Origin: Trichobilharzia szidati
Taxonomy: Eukaryota > Platyhelminthes > Trematoda > Strigeidida > Schistosomatidae
Assembly: GCA_944472155.2 (NCBI GenBank)
Contig: OX235272.1
Span: 90,712,020 to 90,776,019 of the forward strand
Direction of reading: 5' to 3'
Length of the DNA: 64,000 nt
The translations under genes and the position numbers were made by a program. Shown here one piece after another: positions 57,025 through 64,000 of the stretch (the stretch's first letter is position 1; the number at the start of each line of letters is the position of its first letter). The notes under the pieces were generated by a model. It searched no databases, was not told the DNA's origin, and saw only the letters and a list, made by a program, of their open reading frames with translations.

Positions 57025-57165
57025 GTTGATTTCATCATGAACCGGCATCATGTAGACATTGACTGAAAACCAAGGAGTGATGGAGGGCTGTTTCGTCCCC
57101 ACTTGGGACTCTTCAATGGTGACCACGCATAACCCTATTGGGAATAGAATCCATTACCGTCCAGT
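57025..57165 (-). mobile_element. SINE-1 3' fragment
   Basis: 'gatttcatcatgaaccggcat' and 'ggctgtttcgtccccacttg' (plus) are the reversed 3' end and hammerhead of SINE-1. The tRNA-like part is mostly gone. Confidence 0.7.
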
Positions 57166-57684
57166 CACTAGGTTAAAGTTGTTTATCACAATGAATACAC
57201 AGTATAGTAGGGCAACAAATCAATCTAAATGTACTTCATATCACCAAATTGTTGTGTAAAAGTTAGATTAGACACTTTAAACCCTAAATTAAAGGAAGAC
57301 ATATCATTCTACTGAAGTATTATACATTATAATTTTTTTCAAATATCCCATCACTTATATCAATCAGGAAGTCTTATACACACAAGTATTTCATTTAATC
57401 AATAAATTATTGATTACTTGTTTAAAAATGACTTGCTTAACATGAATTCAACAATAAGATAAACAGACACACACTTAGCATTTCTGCATAGTAGTAGTCT
57501 AAGTTGCCATATATATTATACCTACACATCAAGTAGAAACTATGAAACAAAGGAACAAAGAAATGAGAATAAATCATTCAGAGGTTGCAGAAAATTCTAC
57601 AAAAGCAGAATGAAAGATGTGGTAAACAAACTTGTTGTACTGTGCAGTTAAGAGAAGTCACTATAATAGATTCTAAGTCATTAT
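57166..57684. other. Unannotated spacer
   Basis: AT-rich, no recognised element. Confidence 0.4.
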
Positions 57685-58310
57685 GATTATTATTATTCCC
57701 TTGGGTTCCGAGTGGAACATAGGGATTGAGCAGTACATCTCCATTTAACTGTGTTATCTGTAGTCTATTTCAAGCTGGCTTCATGACTATCCCAAAGGTT
57801 TCATTTCTCCCTTACACAATCACTCCCATGTCACCTTTGAACTTACGTCCACCTCATCGCTTCCCACTCGACGGCGTGGCGACATCACCCAACGGTCTTT
57901 TCAGTGTCTGTTCGATCCATTTTCAATTTCTTCAGAGTATTTGTTGAGCAACAGGTTCTTGATTGATTCGTTTCCAGAGTTTCTTGTTTCTAACTGTTTC
58001 TCGCCAGCCACCTGATCTTCAGTATGGAGACAGAGAAGACAGTTGTTGATAAAAGTCTGCAGTAGTTGTCGGAAATGATTTTCGTCACATGCTTGTCAAT
58101 TTCCTGACCCATATGGAAGAACTGACTGATTTAACATTGGTGTTGAAAATCCTGATTTCGTTCTTTATGCTGAGTGAGTGAAGAAAATTTTCAAACTGAT
58201 TTCAGAGTGATGAATATCTGTCTTGCTTTTCCGATTCTGGTTTTGATATACTCATCCGTGTCGTCCGCCTACAGTTTGAATGAGGCTGCCTAGATAAGTA
58301 AGGGAGGGCA
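57685..58310 (-). pseudogene. RTE (SR2-like), old copy
   Basis: Reversed 3' UTR with 'cccttgggttccgagtggaa' and ATT tail at 57690-57720, then decayed C-terminal and connection-domain sequence to 58310 ('ttccgattctggttttgat'). No frame survives. Confidence 0.75.
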
Positions 58311-58314
58311 AGTT

Positions 58315-59880
58315 AAACTTCAATTTGAATAAAGCAAGAACAACAGTTTTCGCAGAATAAAATGGTACTATCATTGTTTATTTCGTTGGTTTCTCATCCG
58401 CTGCTTCTTACAGGCCAAAGACATTATTAATTATATCTACAGGAACGATTTTAACATACTTGCACAGAGTTCGTTTTTAAACAAAAATCAATGACTCAAT
58501 TTATGCATACAGTAATTATATATATATATATATAATATATATAATATTAAACACTATTCCGATCAGTAATTATCAAACACAATGGAAACTTTCGACATTA
58601 CGTAATCAAATAAGACGGAGGGGAAAATATCCAGTTACCAGGGCCAAGAAAAACTGATAACTGTTTCTTCCTGAACGCATAAATCAGGTTTCAGGCGCTT
58701 GATGGAGATGGCTTCAGCAAACTTGAGGAGAATTGAACTCTTTTGCCTATTGATAATTTTGAACTATCTTGCGACGTCCATCTCATGACCCGTGTCAAGG
58801 AGATGCCTGGCGATGGCAGTGTTTAAAGCATTTGTTCCCTTTAGACATAAGCTTTTTGGTACATGTTCAGAAAATCGTAGATATGCCCTTCTTTCTGTTC
58901 TTCCAATGTAACTGCTCCCGCAGATATATGTAAATTTGTATATACAGTTGGAGTTAACATGAGAAGGATATCTATCGATTTTCGATTGCACCAAAGAGCA
59001 AGTTGTTCGATAGACGGGAACCAGCTTAGCTGCAGGATAGGCTCTGGCTAGTGACATACTTAATCTTCTGTTGACAACTGCTGCAATATTTTCACCTTTA
59101 AAATCAAGTTGAATGTAGATGGGCGTTTTTCCAGTGTGATTTGTTTTACATTTGAGACTTCAGATCTTCCGTACTTGTTAATGAATCTTTGAGGGTAACC
59201 ATTACTTTTCAACATCTTTCGAGCAACATAAATTCTTCCTCTAATTTCTCTATGGAGCATAATCTCCTAGCTCTATAGTATAGAGTCTTGACCAGTCCAC
59301 GTTTAAAGCTATTTGGACAAAAACTATTAAAATGTAGGTATTGTCCTTTCCAAGTAGGCTTTCGGTAAATTGACTTCTGAAGACTACCATCTTCTAGGCG
59401 TTGGATGGTGATGTCGACGAAGTGGAACTTTCCATCACTTTCATGTTCCATAGTAAATTCATTATTGGTATGTGCGTCATTGAATAATCTGAGTAAGTGG
59501 GAAGCATGACTTTCATTGTTGCACACTACAAATGTGTCATCAACATATCGACAGTAGGAAGTTGTTTCGTCGATTGCATGCTTCAACTTTGTTCTTTCAA
59601 GGTTGGACATGAATATATCTGCTAAAACAGGGCTAAGTGGACTGCCCATAGCTACACCATCTATTTGGCGGTAAAGAGTGTTGTCAAATTGGAACTGCAC
59701 ATCCAGCGTACACATTAGCAGTAGGCGTTTGAATTCCGACTCTGGAAGTGGGAGAAGATCAGACTGCTGACAAATGATCTCAATAGTTTCATTGATTGGA
59801 ATCATTGTGAACAAGGAGGTTGCATCAAATGACACCATGAACTTATTTAAAACGTTCACACCAGTAAGTACCATTGGAGT
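58315..59880 (-). pseudogene. PLE group B, RT plus GIY-YIG, most complete copy
   Basis: Minus strand 59874-59209 (221 codons) carries RT motifs: VSFDATSLFTMIPINETIEI, IDGVAMGSPLSPVLADIFM, SYCRYVDDTFVVCNN with the catalytic YVDD intact, then EFTMEHESDGKFHF and SIYRKPTWKGQYLHF. A shift leads to the linker (REIRGRIYVARKMLKSNGYP, QRFINKYGRS) and another to the endonuclease (SNCIYKFTYICGSSYIGRTE, RRAYLRFSEHVPKSL). The N-terminal region before RT motif 1 is missing. Two shifts and one further stop separate it from a working gene. The 3' end includes the hammerhead at 58352-58404. Confidence 0.87.
58352..58404 (-). ncRNA. Hammerhead candidate, PLE group B terminus
   Basis: GCAG/CTGC stem I (4 of 4), core CGGATGA (one change, U4 to G), 9-nt helix II region, GAAA at 58381-58384 and an 8-bp stem III with a 2-nt bulge. 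Homologous to 31074-31125, which has the intact core. Confidence 0.5.
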
Positions 59881-60009
59881 GCGACCGCACCAATGACCCC
59901 GAAACGCTCATTAAGCAAATTAGTAAAACCTGGGAAATAATATTATAATCATGAACAAAATATGCTTATTGAAGTGTTATGTTATTAAATGGGATATCTG
60001 GTAAGTTTC

Positions 60010-60096
60010 AGGTTAGGTTAAGGTCAACTTAAGGTTTAGGCTAAGGACAGGTTAGGGTTAGGTTAAGGAAAGATTAGGGTTATTGTTAGGGTTAGA
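60010..60096 (+). repeat. Interstitial telomere-like tract
   Basis: Degenerate GGTTAGG/GGTTAAGG repeats with at least three TTAGGG hexamers, the metazoan telomere unit. About 85 bp long, far too short and degenerate for a telomere. Confidence 0.75.
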
Positions 60097-60344
60097 AGAC
60101 TAGATAATTGCATGCGTAGAATGCGGTTAAACTACTCTGTTGATACTCCATTCCAAAAGTGAGAGGTATCTTTGTCACACATCAGAGAAAGGTATCCTTT
60201 GTAAAAGTTTCATGCCTTTTACTTCATTTTTATTCATGAATTTATCCATTTTACACGCAAAAATTGCCTTCATCATGTGGCTGGTGCGTTCAGGTTTATT
60301 TGTCCTTTGGTACTTACTGGCGCTTAAAGTTTAACTATGCCATG

Positions 60345-60545
60345 AGGGAACTGACCTCTTTAAAACAAATTCATTGATAGTGATTGATACTTGTTGTTGT
60401 TGGCTGGTAATCTTCATCACCCCTTTCTTCTCTATGTTCACCTGAAGTCCTGTTTTGTCGCCTCTCCTGTCAACTTGTTGGTTTTCGCCTGTAATTCATC
60501 GAGTGTGTGTGACATTACATTTTGAGCCATACCACCTAAAAATTC
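60345..60545 (-). pseudogene. RTE (SR2-like) fragment
   Basis: Plus strand 'atcttcatcacccctttcttc' and 'tctatgttcacctgaagtcct' are the reversed sequence following the FADD box. 5' and 3' parts are missing. Confidence 0.65.
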
Positions 60546-60627
60546 TAGTCGTTAATTTCGGTTGTCAGTCAAGCGACTTACACTTCTGGAAGCGGCTTAT
60601 ACCAATAGTCAATAATTTCACTGGTGG

Positions 60628-61497
60628 TTGATGTGTCATTGTTTGACTAATCTTCACTTACTTTCAAACATTCATGCTCAGGTCGTTAGCAGATACACTT
60701 ACAGAACAACACAACTAAACCTTGTTTTACCAAATTTATATATATATATAAATACAAATGCATATATAGTTCTCTCCTTGGACTCCTAGTTGAACAAACG
60801 GCTTCAGTAACACATAACTATTTCACCCTATACTCTGCAGTCTTTCTCAGATGTCTCCAAGTCCGCCAATGAGCCTTCATTCTCTTCACACACGATTTCC
60901 CCCTCGAGCACTTCACGTGTAGTGCCATTCAACGATCTTCTCAGCGCATTTTCAATCTATCTTCATTACCATAGAAATTCAGTTATTGCACCTTGCCTAG
61001 AGTGTATCAGATTTTGCACATTGATTTAAGGTTAGCGAAGGTATGTCTTGCTTTCCAATCCTGCCCTCTGACATCCTCATCTGTGGAGTCAGTAGTTGAG
61101 ACGATGGTGGTTGACAGTGACATAATTTTCTCACAATCTGTTATAATTATATATTTCAACATTATATATTTATTATTGTGTGTTATAGGTTTCGTAGGTA
61201 ACTCGATAATTAGTGTATTGAAAATGTGTGTGTGTGGGGGGGTGAAATATTTAAAACTGAGACTTTTCAATTTAGAATGAAAATTTTTTGGTAAAATAAG
61301 GTTTAGTTTCACATTTTTCAATTTGCATTTCTCATTTATGTGAGTAAATTAGTGGTTAAAGTTTTTTTAATTTTCGCATTTGTAAATGCCTATAGACTGA
61401 GGCAGTTGAAAAAGTGTGTTCTGTAAGTGTATCTGCTAACTACCTGAGCATGACTGTTTGAGAGGTAAGTGAAGATTAGTCAAAGACAAAGACGCAT
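60628..61497. repeat. Inverted repeat, arms about 86 bp
   Basis: 60628-60712 and 61408-61497 are reverse complements with a few differences ('gttagcagatacacttacagaac' against its complement). The arms enclose an RTE fragment and AT-rich DNA. No terminal gene or TSD was identified. Confidence 0.65.
60765..61115 (-). pseudogene. RTE (SR2-like), old 3' fragment
   Basis: 'ttctctccttggactcctagt' and 'ggcttcagtaacac' (plus) mark the reversed 3' UTR. Decayed C-terminal and connection-region sequence runs to 'acatcctcatctgtggagtc'. Confidence 0.65.
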
Positions 61498-61499
61498 CA

Positions 61500-61895
61500 A
61501 ATGTGTGTAGATGATGATATAAGTCATCCCAATGTATTTTCACCCATAGTATCGCAAACGGTGCAACATATATTCTAGATGTGCAAAACATCCATAAAAC
61601 ATTTTTAAAAAACAGCTAAACGTAACACTGGGAGGGTTTATAGTGTTCCACTAAACACGTGGTATAAAATCACATAAGTCCCTGTGCAACATCAACCGCG
61701 TGAGTAAATTCAAATTCTTATCGACCACTTCAGTTCTATTCCTATCGGGCAGGCGGAAATGAAACAAAGGTATGTTTCTTTGTTGATTACTTATCACCTC
61801 AATCGTTTGGTGTTTATTTCATCGAATTTCTACAGAGATAGAATATCTTCTGGGCAGTTTTCTATGTTGTGTGCGAAAACACCTCACGACGATAT
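61500..61895. other. Unannotated spacer
   Basis: No recognised element. Confidence 0.4.
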
Positions 61896-63370
61896 TTAAC
61901 CTCATCCATTTACTTAATTTTAAACAAGTTAATGCTGCGATAATTATTGTGTGCAGACTGAAGGAGAAGCTTGCTAACACAGCTACAAAGGAAATACTAC
62001 AACATAGATTCTGGTGGGAAAAAGTCTTGTTACAACCATTTAAAACAGAATGATTATGAATGTAAGTGTATAACTTGGGCAGTGTGGTAGAATGTAATTC
62101 CATATTAGATAAGTTTATTTTAATAATCACACAGCGATGATGCAGTATTAACAACTGGATGACGTTTCAAGCATAAATTATTGATCATAATCATATCAGT
62201 TTTAGTCAAACGTTTTCACAGTTTGTCTTTTTTCTCTTTCTTTTTCACACTTCTTTGTTTTGTGTTGCCACTTTCAATATCTCCGGTATAGGCGTTGCGT
62301 CATTCCGATTGCAAGTGTGAGGTGTCGAATCGATAAACAAAGCTGAAGTGATTAACTTCTCTCTCTCCATACTGACTACATTACTTTTTAATGCCCTCAC
62401 CCTGTCCCAAACTATTTTGTGATTACATGCAAATGAATGCAGTGCAATGGCTGAGCATTTTTCTAAGTTATTTAACTCAGCAGGGTCAAACATTCTAGGT
62501 TTAGCTAAATTTTTATGTTTAGAGAATCTAGTTGACCCCGATATACTAGTTAGACCTATGTAATTGACCTCACTGACAGTCATTACATGGTAAATTGTAT
62601 CATTTTTATTAATTGGATTCGTGGAATCCTTCTACTGACAAAGTTTATCTCTGAGAGAGTTTATCGGTTAGTTTAAATGCCACCCTAATTTCAGCCTCTT
62701 TGAGAATCCTACGTAAGGCCTCTAACTTTCCTTCTTTATAAGGCAGTAATACCACGGAGGCTTTGAACTCTATATTATTATCGTTATTTTCGTCATTTTT
62801 ATTACTAATCTTATTTCTTCTATGGTCCTTCATATATTTCTTGAATAAATTCTGGTGGGTAGTTATTCACTAGTAATACTTCCTTTATTTGTTTGATTTC
62901 GTTATTTAAATCTTCTGGTTTACTAGTTAGGCTCTTGGCCCGATTATACAGACATTTAACTAAACCTATCCTCCTTCACCGATTCTGGATGGGATGAATT
63001 AAAATCTAAGTATTTATTAGAGTGTGTCGGTTTCCCATAAATGCCAGTATCTTACCCGCCATCTTATTTTCGTTTTATTGTACAGTCTAACATGGCCAAC
63101 TCACCTTGTTCTTTTTCTAACTCAGAAGTGAATTGGATTCCGTCTACTATTGAGCTTATGCGTGTGAAAAAATGAGAGATATGTTCATTCACGGTATTGA
63201 AATCTGAACATCCATTTACCTACTTTCAAACAAGTAAATGCTGTGATAATTCATGTGTGCAGACTGTAGAAGAAGCTTGGTAACACAACTACAAATGAAA
63301 TATTATAACATAGATTCTGGTGGGAAATAGTCTTGTTACAAACAATTAAGACAGAATGATTATGATGCTT
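61896..63370. repeat. Direct repeats flanking a PLE-A copy
   Basis: 61896-62060 and 63209-63370 share about 155 bp in direct orientation ('catagattctggtgggaaa', 'gtcttgttacaa'). They bracket the minus-strand PLE-A at 62050-63200. Consistent with the LTR-like direct repeats described for PLEs. Confidence 0.7.
62050..63200 (-). pseudogene. PLE group A, RT end and GIY-YIG domain
   Basis: Minus strand: near 63130-62990 the FTSELE...QGELAMLD and THSNKYLDFN blocks of RT. 62833-62645 has the linker, with KLEALRRILKEAEIRVAFKL. 62583-62245 has the endonuclease, MTVSEVNYIGLTSISGSTRF followed by SKHKNLAKPRMFD and SALFIDSTPHTCNRNDATPI. Compared with 12729-13304, YIG is intact here but the first Cys pair lies in another frame. 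The terminal part 62060-62160 holds the empty site for the SINE-1 seen at 111-265. Confidence 0.8.
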
Positions 63371-63779
63371 TCTATTATTTCAAGTTTCTTTCAAACACAG
63401 AATGCAATTATTATCTGGCTGATATTAACAGCATTACTGAGACATTCGTGCAGAAGAATAATCAATCTGAAAAATCCTCTCCATGAACAATCTGTTTTGA
63501 ATAGTGATACTTACTCGGATATTTTAACTAAGTTTTTAGGTACTGCCCTTTCCCCTTAAGCTTTATGTCACTGTCCTAAAAAATGAATATCTCCTTTTGA
63601 CTAAAAAAACCTTATTTATTTGTCTTTGTTCCTGGTTGATCCTTTATACCAGTACTTCTCTTTGTTGTTGTGTCATTGTGCTGATAGTGTTGTTTTACGA
63701 GTACGATTTCGTTTGAGTGTACTCAGAGTTGCTCTCCTGGGTGACCGCTTGACCGTAGACTGTCTGCAGAAAATGTGTT
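63371..63779. other. Unannotated spacer
   Basis: A 67-codon frame at 63356-63559 has no recognisable similarity. Confidence 0.35.
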
Positions 63780-64000
63780 TTTGTTGCGCTTGATTCTTGC
63801 TGACAGAGTTTTGTTCTCAAATTGTTGAGAATATTCTTAATGATTCTAAACACATATTCTGTTTTGACAGCTTCATCTGTACTGCCTGTAGTTGAAAGAT
63901 GCTGCCTAGGTAAGTGGAAGAACTGACCTGTTTCAATTCCTTCCATTGATAGTGATAGTGATTAATGCTTGTTATTGTTGGTCTGTTGGTTATCTTCATC
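63780..64000 (-). pseudogene. RTE (SR2-like) fragment running off the window
   Basis: Minus strand reads TITSINHYHYQWKELKQVSS and STYLGSIFQ, the segment after the catalytic box (family: ...INGR.LK...FTYLGSI). It continues beyond position 64000. Confidence 0.7.

Noticed and set aside
1..64000. CRISPR array, bacterial operon or viral genome segment
   Set aside because: There are no regularly spaced repeats, no Shine-Dalgarno-led gene order and no capsid or envelope genes; introns and eukaryotic retroelements dominate.

Overview
This is a repeat-dominated nuclear window from a platyhelminth, most likely a schistosome (Schistosoma or a close relative). The evidence is the combination of SR2-like RTE non-LTR retrotransposons, many Penelope-like elements (PLEs) with GIY-YIG endonuclease domains, and tRNA-derived SINEs that end in a hammerhead-ribozyme-like domain of the Sm-alpha type. 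The species cannot be fixed from the sequence alone.

Only one host gene is recognisable. Two exons on the + strand (8883-9424 and 19831-20044) encode the conserved domain of an Atos/FAM214 (Atossa) homolog. They join in phase across an intron of 10,406 bp (9425-19830). The 5' exons lie outside the window or were not recognised, and the 2.6 kb after the stop codon (20045-22620) is poor in repeats and may be 3' UTR.

Nearly everything else is retroelement debris. There are (i) 5'-truncated copies of an SR2-like RTE family, several with visible target-site duplications; (ii) a second non-LTR family of which mainly the C-terminal region and 3' UTR survive; (iii) at least four PLE groups, called A-D here, usually keeping the GIY-YIG end and sometimes the reverse transcriptase; (iv) a tRNA-like plus hammerhead SINE (SINE-1, about 11 copies); (v) a second tRNA-like repeat (SINE-2, 3 copies); and (vi) a third tRNA-derived SINE (SINE-3) whose 3' tail matches the RTE 3' end, implying RTE-driven mobilisation. 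No complete autonomous element was found.

The most interesting signal is RNA structural. The 3' ends of several PLE groups carry a short motif with hammerhead-like core elements, flanked by a 4-bp stem whose bases change together between copies (GAGC/GCTC, GAAC/GTTC, CAGC/GCTG, TAGC/GCTA). A separate PLE-B terminus at 31074-31125 has a textbook core with a 10-bp stem III. In contrast, the SINE-1 hammerheads keep all three stems but carry A in place of core C3 in most copies. Other notable structures are a long fold-back element split by an RTE insertion (45868-47440), two PLEs bounded by about 230-260 bp inverted arms, SINE insertions with TSDs and internal inversions, and a short interstitial telomere-like tract near 60050.
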